Shown here in pieces: positions 22,675 to 35,500 of a stretch of DNA of 64,000 nucleotides. Origin of the DNA: Colletotrichum lupini. Its lineage: Eukaryota > Ascomycota > Sordariomycetes > Glomerellales > Glomerellaceae. Location of the stretch: the NCBI RefSeq assembly GCF_023278565.1, contig NC_064680.1, positions 4,092,001 to 4,156,000 on the forward strand, in the 5' to 3' direction. The notes below the pieces were generated by a model that searched no databases, had not been told where the DNA came from, and saw only the letters and a list, made by a program, of their open reading frames with translations. Position 1 is the first letter of the stretch. Every line of letters starts with the position of its first letter. Both the position numbers and the translations under genes were made by a program.

Positions 22675-24773
22675 GATAAGCTTTGGGGGTATGGTATTAA
22701 ATCAAGGTAAAATTGATACGGATGCAGATGAAAGATTGTAATGTCTGGGTCGGTGGGAGAAAGAAAAAAACCGGCTTCGGAGATGCGATTTCTTGTGAAC
22801 TAAATAGTCTGAAATGAAAATTTGAGAAGACGTATCCAGAGTAATCCCGAACTCCGTCTGTATTAGATATGCCAACCAATTTCTCGACCCCCGAGTCCGC
22901 TCCGAGCTGCTGTGATTGAAATGCCGCAAGCAGGGGATGTTCCATCTTCCATGAAACTTCGTACTGCATTTTAGGCAGCTGCCTACATCCAACCATGTTC
23001 CACTAACCATCTAGAGACATAGATGGTACTTTGATGGTGACTATCTGATTGTCGAAGAAGTCCTCCTCGTTTGACAATCACGAAAATTTGAAATCGATTT
23101 GTCATTTCATGGATGCCTCGTCTCCAACTCTCATGTCTGGAGTAGGCTGTTGCCGCTGTTGACTAAAGTAGTTGCTTATGACCTATACGAACTTGTGTAA
23201 CAATGACAACTCTCATATTCTGGGCAAATGTCTCCAAATCCCATTGGTAGGGCTTAGCAAACTTACGTGGAAACAATATCTGACCTTAACCGCCAGTGTG
23301 AGATGACCAAGTAAGTAAGTACGTATACCTAACTCTCCACTATTGGCGCAAGTGCAAATGAGGAGCAAATTGATATTCTTTCTTGAAATTCGTCACCAAG
23401 TACCCTGGAATCTCTCAACCTTGGAAGCTTCGCAAACAAGTGAGAAAGCGGCGAATCTCCGTAAGCCATCCTACAGTCCCATTTGGGAAGGCAGGACAGC
23501 TATAGTGCTGACGCATTAGACACACACCCATTGCTCATCTCACAGGTGGAAAGCCCTTTTCGGAGACTTTTGATTCAAGATCAACTAGAAGGCTTTGAAA
23601 CCACAGTTGAAGTAGGCATGGTGTCTTGCTCGAGCAGTGTTGAGGCATAATAGACCCTAGAGGAAGGTAACCCATCCGGGGGCGACATCAGTATCAACTG
23701 ACAAGGCAGTAATACAGTGGATCAAATGTCTAGGATTCGATCCGCATGTACCTCCCAAGACCAGAACCAATACACACCGCAAAGCATGGCAGTAATTGTA
23801 GCAGGGCTACGATAGCCGCCAAGTATGCGGCTCACCTAATTTCGTAATGGCATTTCACCATGGTCAGTAATCAGCCACTAATGACGCGAGTTTCGGGCAC
23901 ATCCACGTGCCCGATGGTCCCGGGTTCCCCGTTGTGAACCTTGCATCCCACTCCCACGGGGATGGGTCTCCGGCGTTAAGGGTGGTCCTTGATGACAGTC
24001 AGACAGATACAACTCTTACTCAACTGGGAATCGGAACTCCCATTCAGGGTCCACACTTATACGCACTGTACCTGGAACTGATAGCAGGCATGCACGTCAG
24101 ATGCAACGTGAAGATCGAAGTCATTAAGGATCCATGTTTGTGCAAGGAGCGACCCAATGTCTAAGCGCGCTGTAGAAAGATAGCTTCTTGGAGGCTCTGC
24201 ATCTGTGTTTCATTCAGGAATACTACATAGCCATCCGGATACAACCCTCCTTCGGGTAATGAACACACGCAAGGTTACCGTGGATCTCATAGATCCTTCC
24301 TATACAAAAGATCCTGCACAAGTATCATATCTGCCTCGAAAGCTTATCACGTTCGTTACCTTGTAACTGGGACTGGTTTTCTCTTACCTATTTAGGTAAA
24401 TATTTTGACCCTGTTCCTCATACGAGCCACCCCAAAAGAGCCCCAGTTGTATACTTTTGATGCTAGTCCATTCGAGGTCACTTTGAGCGAGTCATTCTCG
24501 ATGAAGCACACCTCTCGAACTTAGGTGTGTTAAGCGGTCACACATGGCCTTTGTCCTATCATATCTACGCTGACATAGCTTCGTCATCGCCATTCAGGTA
24601 GCACAACCAAGAAGGTTCTTCATCGTTGTTGTTACTGTCTAACCAAGTCTCCCACGTCTTGTTCTTCATTCACTTTCAATCAATCTCGTTTGCAAAAGTT
24701 ATCATACACTTGTTCAGAAATCTCTGCGCTATTGTTTCCTCAAAAGTCTTTACTAAGAGAGCTCTACAGAGTC
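22675..24773. other. Gene-poor stretch
   Basis: 2.1 kb between the divergent aminotransferase and MFS transporter genes, so it must hold both promoters. A TC-rich leader (24,600-24,770) precedes the MFS start. An 85-codon plus-strand ORF at 23907-24164 has no recognised domain. No RNA gene or repeat was recognised. Confidence 0.4.
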
Positions 24774-27700
24774 ATGGCAAGCATCATTGCGACCGCAGCT
24801 ATGCCAGTCGGTGCCGCGGCTGAGATCCAGCCCGTGTCGAACTTTCCTCAGCACGATGAAGAAAAGGCTCGTCGGGCTGCTGCGAATGGGGAGCATGGAA
24901 CAAGTAAAGACAGCCCATCTACCATTTCTGACAACGTTTACGCCGTGCAACGATGGAACTCACCCCCGATTAACACGTATCGAACCGCTGCAACGTTCTG
25001 GTCGTTTGTCGTGGTAGGAATGAACGACGGCTCTTATGGTGTAAGTCCGAGACTTCCATCTTTAATCCCTAAACTCTATGAAGATCAAATTACTCACAAA
25101 TCAGGCTTTGGTTCCTCTGGTAATTCAAAAAATCTATCCCTTTGCCCAGTAAAGCAAATCTCACTCACAATGGCTTTAGCTAGAAACTTACTATGATCTG
25201 AACCATACCGTGGTTTCCCTAATCTTTCTTTCTCCCTTTGTAGGATATGCCATTGCATCTGCAGTGAACAATCTCATGCATGTTCACTTTGGCCAAAGAG
25301 GTGTAGCATGTATTGCTCCCCTGTGCCATTTGATTCCGTATCTAACTTTCTCGTTTCACCCACCCTATCCTGTTCTCGTAAGTCAATGGATCTCTGCAAC
25401 TACCAACTGACCAGCTAATGATTGGACTCGACATGTAGGTTGCCCTGTTTGTTCTCGTAGGCATGAGCAATGGATTAGCAGACGCTGCTTGGTGTTCCTT
25501 CATAGGGCAAATGGCGAACTCGCATGAAATGTCCGGCATTTTGCAAGCCTGCTACGCTCTTGGAGCAACCATAGCTCCCCTGATAGCTACTGCTCTCTCT
25601 GCGGAAGGTCAACCAGGCTGGTTTGCGTTCTACTACGTCATGGCTGCGGCCTCGGTGGTTGAGTTTGTCACTCTCACTGCTACATTCTGGACTCAGACAG
25701 GCGCTGTGTACTTGTCCGAGAACCCGACCGAGTCTGGAGGCAAGTCAGGCCGGACCCGCCAAGCTTTGAAGAATAAACTATCGTGGATCTTCGCATTCTT
25801 TGTCTTCGGGTACTGCGGTGCTGAAGGTAAGTTTTCTGATCCTGTTCTCTCTGAGTCAATCATTGATATCCCTTGGTTGTCAACATTAAACATGGGCGAG
25901 GATATTCTGCCAGCAGCTCCCGCTATTCTGCCACCAAGTGTGGCTGCGGCAGGCCCTACCTCCGACCACGGAGCCCAGCTACCCATACCCACCTACTTAC
26001 CTACCTACCCACCCACTTACTTACCTACCTATAACCACTACTTCGTTAACCTCGCCGTCGCTACTACCGTTAATTAAAGCTATTCCTAACGTTAATATAC
26101 TATAAAAAGAGAATAATCGCGAAGTTAACGATCCCTTCGTTTATTAGTATACTATTAATTATAATAATTACGGTTATATAGAGTATAACTACTTACTTTA
26201 TAGCTAGCGCTTCTTTAGCCTACTTAAGGCTAGAATAGTACTTAACGAGGCTACTTATAAAGCTAGCTTCGTAATCCGAATTATTTAATATAAACCCTTT
26301 ATTAAAGTACTAACTATTATTATTTATTATTATACTTATAGCCCGCGTTATAATTAAAAATAATAATACCTCGTAAAATTAACCTACTTAAATAAGCGTC
26401 GCAAATCCTCAACCTCGTTTATAAACTATTATCAATAAATCGCTATTAGCTTTTTAAATAATAATTAGCTCTTTCGTCCCGTCGTTAATAACTTTTATAA
26501 CTACTATAACTACTTATTTAGTAATACTAACGTTTTTATATATTACCGCTACGCACTATTACGTAATAAGAAGGACTAAATCGTTAATTAATAAAATAAG
26601 GGTATTCGACCTATTTAAATCCTTTCGAGCCTATAGTTAAAAAGTAGTAATTATAGCGGCATTATTACCCGTAATATACTTAATATATTAGCTACTTATT
26701 ATTATAACGAATTAGGTAGTAGGACCCTTATTAAATAGTTATTTAATTAATTACGTAATTTAACGAAGTACTAATACTATTTCTAATGCGACGACGCGGG
26801 CTATATTACGAGCTTATTTATCGTATTTATTATTACGATTTCCCTATTTTAATAATATCCGGATATTCTATTAATAAATTCTATATATAAATCTAACCGA
26901 TTTAATATACCGTTATTTAATATTTATAGAGTAATTAATAATAGTTATACTTTTTAAGTCGCGAGCTACTTTCTATTTAATAAAAAAAAAGCTAATTATA
27001 ATTAAGTTATTAACTAGTTATTAGTATTACTCTAGGCCTACGAAATTCCCTTTTTATAAGTTACGTATACGGATCGCGAGATTACTCTACTTAATACCCT
27101 TAATAATAATACTTAATTTAAAATAGTACTATACGTATTTTATTATTAATACGTTAACCTTAATATACTAGCCCGGACCCGGCGTTACTTTAGCTTAGTT
27201 ACGAGAGACGAGATTAGTATAGTTATATATAACCCTTACTTCTAATAATTCCTTACAGATTAAGGTAATTTCCTTCGTAGCTAATTAATAGTTATATACT
27301 ACGACCGATTATTTAAATTTTAGATTACTAAGTACCTTATAATAATAGTTAATTATGCTATTAATACTTAGCTTAAGCCGTAATATAAAAAACTCGTACT
27401 TACTTAGGTTAACCGAATTAAGTACTTTAGTTACCTAATTACGTTAATTATCGAATCCTTATACGCGAGTATTAAAGTATGAGTTTATTACTATACGGGC
27501 GACCTTAAAGCCGTATTTAATAAATTAATTATTTTTTAAGTAAGTTAAGTAGCTATAATTAGTACTTACTAGACCCGTTACTAAGCTAAGGTATTAAGTA
27601 TTATTACGGGATTATTTTAAAAAAAGGTACGTCCGTATATATACTATAATACCCTTAAATAACTTTTATAAAAACTTAGTACGCTAAGTAAATAATTAAA

Positions 27701-29428
27701 TTTAGGTTTATTAAAAAAGCCGTTAAAAGAGTATATATATTACTTAATTCGAACTACTTATAAGCTACCTTATCGCTATATCCTTTAGTAATATATTAAG
27801 GACGGTACCTTAATATTACTAAAAAAGATCTACTTATATTAGTTTTAGTAACGCTTAGAGCTTATTATTAATAATAGTACTTCTATTCCCTTATTCGATC
27901 TCTTATAAGTCCGAGGTAAGGGTTATTTATAGGGCTTTATAGTGGGTATTATAATAGTTATAATAAATAAGTTAAAAAAGCTAGCTATTAATTAAAGTAC
28001 CTCCTCTAAATAAAAGCCCTTTACGTTCGAATACGAAGAAGTTATTAAATATATAAAAATAGTACCTATATTAGTATTATTATTATTAATAATACTTTTA
28101 GCACTAAGCAAGGCTACTTCTACTTAATAAGGCCTCGAGATTATATATAATTCTAATAAGTACGAGCTTAGTATAGAAATATAGTAAAAGTACTAGTGGG
28201 CTATTATTAACGAAGTAATTAACGTAATTAATAATAATATAATTAATCTTATAGGGGCTCCTTAGCTACTAACGCTTATAAAATTACGATCCTAATTAAT
28301 TAATAATCTTACGTAATTAAATATATTATAAGATCTAGTTAACGAGGATTATGCTTATGATATTAATTTTATAATAAAAAGTAAAATAAATAGACTTATT
28401 AATAAGTACGAGGCTAAAGTAGAGTACGAGGCTAAAATAAAAGAAGTTACTAAATTACGGGCTATAGGCTATATAGAGTAATTAATAGTTAATTAGGTAG
28501 TTAATTAAGTAGTTAATTAAGTAGTTAATTAGGTAGTTAACTAAGTAGTTAATTAGGCTACTTCGTTAATTACGTCGAATTAGGCTAATTTATTAATTAC
28601 CGTACTTTTTACTAAAATAATTTAATTAACTATAAGTTAATTAACGGCCTCTGATTAGTCTAATTTATTCGAATGCTAACTATGCAGAGCCTAGCTTACG
28701 TATATACCCGAGACTGGCGGTCGTGTGGCGGCCGCAGCTACACTTAGTGGCAGAATAGCGGGAGCTGCTGGTAGAATATCCTCGCCCTTAAACATAGCTG
28801 ACCAAAAGTTCTGGACTTTGTAGTTGCACTCGGCGGATGGATAGTTGTCTTCATGACTCGCATTCGCGGCGCCACCTCGGTCACTGGCGGAGCAGTAGCA
28901 ACCGGCTTCTGGGGCGGCATGACGGCTGGCCGTCTCTTTTTGTCTTTGGTAACGATTCGCCTTGGAGAATTCTGGGCCATGTTCCTTTATCTCGGTGTGA
29001 CTATTGTGCTAGAACTCATCTTCTGGCTGGTGCCCAATCTTGTCGTGAGCGCAGTGGCAGCAGCACTAATTGGTGTGGCCATGGGTAAGTCAACCTACAA
29101 TAGTTCCAGGGCCATGTACAGAACGTGAAGATTACGGACTGACTGTAGTATTGTAGGCCCAATGTATCCGGTGGCAGTGGTTCTCATCACCAAAGTTATG
29201 CCTCGCTCGCTTCATGTCGGCACCATTGGGTTCGCCGCCGCTTTTGGTGGATCAGGAGGAGCTATCTTGCCATTTGCGGTTGGAGCTATAGCACAGGCAA
29301 AAGGTGTGCAAACTCTTCAGCCAATTGTGCTTGCCATCTGTGTCGTTCTCGGCCTTTTGTGGATATTACTTCCTCGACAGCCAAGACAAAATGTCGGATT
29401 AGAAGTCCAATTCGACCGCGACATATAG
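24774..29428 (+). CDS. MFS transporter (BSC6-like), interrupted by two transposons
   Basis: Exons 24774-25040, 25105-25119, 25180-25377, 25439-25826, 28824-29084 and 29157-29428 give 466 residues if all introns are spliced. All phases agree. Landmarks: WSFVVVGMNDGSYGALVPL, LETYYDLNHTVVSLIFLSPF, GQRGVACIAPLCHL, LVGMSNGLADAAWCSFIG, YALGATIAPLIATAL, FGYCGAE, VALGGWIVVF, GFWGGMTAGRLFLSL, PMYPVAVVLITKVMP. These match the fungal major facilitator group related to 'bypass of stop codon protein 6'. Intron 5 (25827-28823) contains a 2,894-bp DNA transposon; without it the intron is 95 bp. The last exon runs into an LTR at 29392, which supplies 11 codons and a TAG. The original tail (KDTSGEESSGPAGDD, stop 36865-36867) continues in frame after the retrotransposon. 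Function depends on splicing the long intron and on expression beside silenced DNA. Confidence 0.8.
25894..25950 (+). repeat. Left terminal inverted repeat of the intron transposon
   Basis: 57 bp. It pairs with 28731-28787 with three mismatches. It contains ATTCTGCCA twice, 21 bp apart (about two helical turns), a possible transposase-binding arrangement. Confidence 0.88.
25982..26034. repeat. ACCT-type simple repeat just inside the left TIR
   Basis: A run of imperfect CCTA/CCCA/CTTA tetramers directly after the left terminal repeat and before the RIP-mutated interior begins. Confidence 0.7.
28485..28556 (+). repeat. Six tandem 12-bp units (GTAGTTAATTAR) inside the transposon
   Basis: Six head-to-tail 12-mers, differing by single bases, near the end of the degraded transposase frame. 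In the plus-strand frame each unit is four codons, the last being TAA or TAG. If those stops were CAA/CAG before RIP, the unit would encode a short repeated tetrapeptide ending in Gln (inference). Confidence 0.8.
28731..28787 (-). repeat. Right terminal inverted repeat of the intron transposon
   Basis: 57 bp, inverted relative to 25894-25950. All three mismatches are CpA-to-TpA type changes (on one strand or the other) and all lie in this arm. Confidence 0.88.
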
Positions 29429-29596
29429 CCGACTGCGCAGGGGCTAATTAGGGGCCCTATTTACGATTATTATAGCTAGCCTAACCTACGGTTAGAACCT
29501 CCTTTTTATACCTATAACGCAGATATTTATATAGTTTAATTAATCTCTTTATTAACTACGGTTCGAACTAACTACTTTATAATAGGGATACTAATA
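29392..29596 (+). repeat. 5' LTR of copia copy 2
   Basis: 205 bp, begins TGTCGG directly after CAAAA. Its first 37 bases are read as coding sequence by the disrupted MFS gene, which stops at TAG 29426-29428 inside the LTR. Confidence 0.9.
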
Positions 29597-32500
29597 CTAA
29601 TTAGTAATTAAATTTTATTATTATAGATTAGTAAGGTATCTTACTATGTAAAAGAGACGACCTCTTAATACCGCACGGGATAGGAAATTTATACTAATTA
29701 ACCTTATAGAAGTAGATAAAAAAGGAGGCGATTTTTAAATACTATACGGAATTAAGTAATCGTAGCCCTTTACTACTTACGAGAGGTCGACGTTTACTAT
29801 ATTAAACTACGTTAATTAACGGAATTACTTAAGTAACTAGCCTTTTACCGTTACCCCGAGTAGCTTTTTTATTAAACGACTTTTCTATAACCGGCCCGTA
29901 ATTAGAAATTAACTAGCTAAATTAATAAAAGGAAATACTTATATAACGACTACTTACTTAATTAATTAGCATAACGAACGAGCTTAATAATACGATATAA
30001 AAGAGTACTACGCGATTAAAAAAGGGGATTTTTAAATGTAAATATTCTTATTTAGTAATAAAAGTAACCCTATAGGAGTTATTAAGCTAAGAGATCTACG
30101 AGATATAAAAAAGTTTATTATTATAAGGATCTTATAAATACGACCTTAAGCTCGTAATTTAAATAACCTCCTTATAGCTCCCTTAACTACTCTCTAGGTA
30201 TTATTTAAAAATATAATATAAGAGATAGTTTAATAAAAAAAGAGGGGATTTAGAGGTCCTAATAGTATCGAGTTAAGAGTATTATAGATCTTAGAAATTA
30301 ACTTAAAAAGAAGGTAGCTACCCTAAAGTAGTCCTACGACTTCCTATAAGAGTTATTATTAGCCTAAGAAAAGGCTAAAAAAACGAAGATCTAAGGGGAA
30401 AAAAAAAAATCTTTTAAAGGGCTATTAAAGGGCTTCTTTTTATACTAGGTCTTAGTACGAGATTACTAATTTTAAAAAATTAACTAAATAATAAAAGGGA
30501 TCGTTAATAAGTAATAATTACCTAACTATAATTAAGCTATAAAAAAGACTACTTAAAAGATATAAAATAGGGTACTAAGAGGCCGCAAAAAATAAGACCT
30601 CTAAGGTATTTAACCTTATTATATACGAGCGATAAATAAGCATTTTTAATAAGTCTTTAAAATCTACGATTTTATAAAAAAGAGGGCTTAACTTCGTTAA
30701 CTATATTTAATAGCCTATATAGTTCTTAATAGCTTATATAGCTCCTCTACGAGCTACTTAGCGTCTATTTTTAGCTATTCTTATAAAATACTACCCTAGA
30801 GGAAGTAAGTTAGGGAAGGAAGCTATTTAGAGATTATAAAGAGTACGAGGCTTAGGAGGCTAGAAGTATACGGAATAGCGGAAATTAGTAACTAATAAAG
30901 ATCCTAAGACTAATTACTATATTTTCTTATAGTAATATAAACGTTTATTATTACTATTATTAAAAAGAACTACTAAAACCTACCTTTTTATACTAAATAA
31001 AAAGGAGGATCTTAGTAAGTACGATAGCTAGCGATTTAAAAGGGTAGTAGTAATCGTTAGAAATAGTAAAAACGAGAGTAGTAGCGAGATAGTAAAAAGA
31101 AGTGGGAATCTTTTAAACCCTAATAAATTTATTAAGTAGTAAAAGTACGGATTTATTATAACTAGCGTGCGGATTAGATATATCCTCGTTAAGATTAAAT
31201 ATATTAGCGATTATTAATATAAGTATAAACTAGAGCACGACCCTTAGTAAATTAGGGTAAAAAAAAAGAGGACAAAACCCGATCCTAAATAGAATCTTAA
31301 TCCCTTATAAATAGGTAAATATTAACCCGGATTATTAAGGGACGTAGATATATAAAATCGCGGATTAGCTTAATAATAAGTAAATTAACGCAATATTAAT
31401 CTATTTAATTAAGGTTTATAAGAAAAAGGGGCTATAGGAATAACCCCTATTTTACGAGATCGTAAACGACCTTAGTTACTAACTAAACAAATAGTTCGCG
31501 AGCGTAAGCTTAAGAATTATAAAAATAGTTAATAGATTTTTTTATAAATAAGGGGTATTACTAGCGTAATTATAATCGCGAGAGCTATACGAAATACTAA
31601 TAGTAATAATTATAAAAAAGGAATTCGTATTATAGAACTAAGTATAAGTTAATAAGGCGTATAATCGCTTTAACGAATTTAAAAAAAGGGTAAACGACTT
31701 AGATTTCCTTTTTATAATTACTAACGGAAATCTATTGTTATAAAAGGATATACCGGGGTAAAATATAGTACTAGAAGTACGATAATTAATAATTCTACCT
31801 ATTTCGATTTATAACTCGTTACTATTACTAATACGAAATTCGGTACTAATTAGTTAATAAGAAAGGAGGTAGACGACCCGAAGTTATTAATAATACGTAG
31901 TAACGTAGGGATCGTATATAGATATTAAAAATTTAGTAGCGAATACGAGGTAATCTATAGACTTTAAAAAGATCTTTTTAAAAAAGAAATTATATTTTAA
32001 GGAGAAGTATAAGGTCTTATAAAAAACCTTAACGATATTTTACGATTACTATAAAAAAGTCGGAATTAAAGAATACTAATACTATTTAGTAATTAATATC
32101 GTACTTATAAGCAAAGCCTCTAATTATTATTACGAAGTAGTACGTAATCTCGATTAAAACGACTTTCTTAGTATAATTAATATAATCCGAAGCCGCTTCG
32201 AGACTTATAATAAGAACTTAGAGCTCTTATTTAAGCTACGAGCGATTTTTTTCGTATTTATAGCTAGGATAATAGAGGGTAAATTATGAGTAAAGATCTT
32301 TAAAGAGCTTATTAATCGAATTAATAAGCTAGTAAAAACCTAGTTAAATAAGGGGATAAACGAGCGGAAAGTCGGATATTTTTATACCGTAATCTAACGT
32401 ATATTAAAAATAAAAATAATACTATACTAAGTACTTAAAGACTATGAGACGCTCTACTCGAGGCTAAGATCTAGTTTTAATATTAAGACGAGAATACTGC

Positions 32501-35500
32501 GCTAAACCTACCTCTAAGTATATAATAGCCTTTATTAATAATATTAGGTCGATTAAACGTATAATAAGAAAAGAAAAGAGGCTAAATACGGTAATTATTA
32601 ATAAAGAGGCCTAGATTCGTTAAATAGGTAGAGATTTAATTTACGAGTAGGGTAATAAAAAAAGTAATACTATATTTATAAAAAGGATAGATATTAGTTA
32701 AGTAATTATATTAAAGAGGAGCGTGCTAAATCGTACGAATAGTATAAAAAGTTAAGGGTAGTAAATAAAAAAACTAGCCCTCGTTAGTTTAACTAATTCC
32801 TTATTATATATAAGGGTAGATCTAGGGGTATAAAACTTAGTAACAATAGCTAAAGTAGCGGCCTAAAGCATATACCCCCTATAAGAGATTTAGAAAATAA
32901 AGAAGATCTTACCCCTTATACTAATAAATTAAATTACGACGAAATCGACGATATTAACTACTCTTTTTTTACCCTATTAGCCTTTAGAGGATATACGAGG
33001 CTAAATAAATAAAGGGTAGTAAAAGCTCTTAATAAGTAGGCTTTTATTTACGGATAGTAAGGGAAGGTCCCTTAAATAATAGATACGGAGGTAGTTAAAA
33101 AGGCAAATTTAATAAGGCCGAAGCCTATTCTCTTAATAATTAAAGAGAAGACGCTATCTCTCTTAATATCTAAAGAAAAGGAACATAGTACTAAGCAAAT
33201 CTAGGGGTAGCTAGAGGGGTCCTTTTTATACTACTTAAATCCCTCGAATACTAAGCTCGTATAAGCATTTTATATAAGCGAAAGGTACGGCCTAGATAAT
33301 TTTTATAAGATTATCCTAAATACTAGGGTATTATAATAGTTAACTAGAGGAAAAAGGTAATTCTAGGCGTTATAAAAGATCGCGTTAATAACGTTTAATA
33401 CGTCGACGGCGGGTATTATGAGGATTAGTTTTAGCTTAGGTAAGGAAATCGTCGCCCTAAGTATAATAAAAATAGAAATATACTTTAGAATAATAACTTT
33501 TTATATTTTACTTATTAATACCCCATTTCTCCTATATCTAAAAGATATAAATTAACTAAGTATTATATTTAATAATACGAGGAATAGAATTTCGAAGAAT
33601 AAGCACTTTAAAGTAATTAAACGACGATAGGGGCATGCGTTTATAAAACTTATTAATAATACGAAGTTAATTAATTACTTAATAAAAAGTGAGCTTAGAA
33701 GACTATACTAAAGATTCGGGTACCCGTTAGTTACGAGGCTATATAACCTCCTAAAGTAATTAAGTAATAATAATATTAAAATAGGGGTACTAGAGTAGTT
33801 AATAAAAGTATATTACTAATACTAAATAAATACGCAAAGCCTACGTAGATTTAAGTTTAAATTACGTAACGAGCTTAATTTTAATTAGGAAATCGTTGTT
33901 AATATCTTCTACTTAAATAATTAGCTAGTACTATATATAATTAACATAGCTATATCCTTCTAAGTAAGGCAATTCTTCTAGGATCTATAAGTAAAGATAA
34001 TATAAGTAGCCTTATACAAAAGCTAGATCGATATATACTAAAGACCGCTAGATAGTATTAGAACCGACGCTAGTATAAGCTTTAAGTTAGTAGAATTTAA
34101 GGATAATATAACGGCCTACGGTATATAGCTAAAGGTCGTACCTATTAAAGCGTACTATAGTATTAAAAAGGTAAAAAGGGCATATTAGTAATTAAAAAGG
34201 GCGTTTAGAATTATTAAAAAGGAAAATCTGGATTTTACTAATAACGAATGCCTCTAGATAGTACTTAAATATTATAACGATATTATAAGGCCTAACGGAC
34301 TTATACTAACGCTATTAGTATTTAAAGTATATTTAAGAACGACTTTAGTTTTACTACTATTATTAAGCATAAGCTAACGAGCCCGAATAGTTAAAAAAGT
34401 AATACGGGTACTACGTAAAATAAGCGTAAAAAAGTAAGTTAACGAGGTAATTACTATACGTAATAGGCCTAATATAGGGGATAATCTAAATATATTACTA
34501 AATTCGGATATACGAGTATAGCGCGAAATTACTTAATAATAGGCTAGGCTATATAAATTAATTTCTATTAACGAGCGCTCTTATATAGTTATAAGAGATT
34601 ACGACTAGCCTCTCGAAGTATTAATTATAATAGTTAGACCGTACTATATAGATCCTAACGAGGTAATTTCTAACTTATAAAAAGAAGAAGAGCTAAGGGA
34701 AACTATATAACCCGTAGTAAAGGTATAAGAAATTATCCTTAATAAAATCGTCGTAGTAGTACTAATAAATAATAAGAAAAAGGAAATTGCTAAAAGGGTA
34801 CTAATACTACTAGCAAAACGTCGTAAAAGACTACGGTAGTAAGCCCTAACGCGGCAATTTATTACTAATAACGAGGTAATTAATACTTTTTATATAGCAA
34901 AAAAGAAAGCCGATTTTAAGCTAGCGGTTAAACTACGTAAAGAAAACGTAATTATAACTACTAAAAAGCCGTATAAAGGATTAGATCTTATTAAAATAAA
35001 TACTTTTCGTAATTAAGGGGTCTATTAATTTATCCTATACGACCTAAAAAAATATATAAACCTCCGTATATTTAAATTACGAATAGTTTATAAGATTAAA
35101 AAGAAAGGAATACCCTAGCTATATAAGAAGTCTAAATACGTAATTTAGGGGTATAGCGACGTTAAAAAGGCAACGCTATTTATATAATCGCTTATTATAT
35201 AGCGCTATAGCTAACGATTAATAATAGTATTAATAGTATCGCTACGGAAAAAGGGATACGAGATTTAGAGCCGTAATATTACTTAAATATATACCTAATT
35301 AGCTACAGGGCTTATAAAGAAAATCCTAGCCTATTTACTAAAAGAAATAGCTAGTAAGTACTTAGAAAGTACGATTATTAAAATACTTAAGCTACTATAT
35401 AGGCTCGTAAAATCGGGTACTTATTAGTAAGCTATTTACTACGATTTTTATATTAATTAATTATTAATAATTACCTCTATATACGACCCGTGCTTATTAG

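Larger units (their letters stand above)
25894..28787 (+). mobile_element. TIR DNA transposon in an intron, 8-bp TSD, RIP-inactivated
   Basis: A 2,894-bp element flanked by the exact 8-bp target duplication TTAAACAT (25886-25893 and 28788-28795), with 57-bp terminal inverted repeats that begin GGGCGAGGATATTCT. The outer 100-150 bp keep normal composition; the interior is AT-rich and almost devoid of CA/TG. Reading through stops, the plus strand shows a long degraded frame ending near 28,620 with charged KYEAKVEYEAKIKE-like text, so a plus-strand transposase of several hundred codons is likely. An 8-bp duplication fits hAT best, but KDZ, P and Merlin groups also make 8-bp duplications, and no catalytic motif survives that I can name. 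Confidence 0.85.

Noticed and set aside
23907..24164. 85-codon plus-strand ORF MPDGPGFPVVNLAS
   Set aside because: No domain, no splice partners, and it is a length expected by chance in GC-balanced DNA.
25463..26077. 204-codon plus-strand ORF that runs from an MFS exon into AT-rich DNA
   Set aside because: Its second half reads through a canonical GTAAGT donor at 25827 and into the transposon end; the family match stops at the donor.
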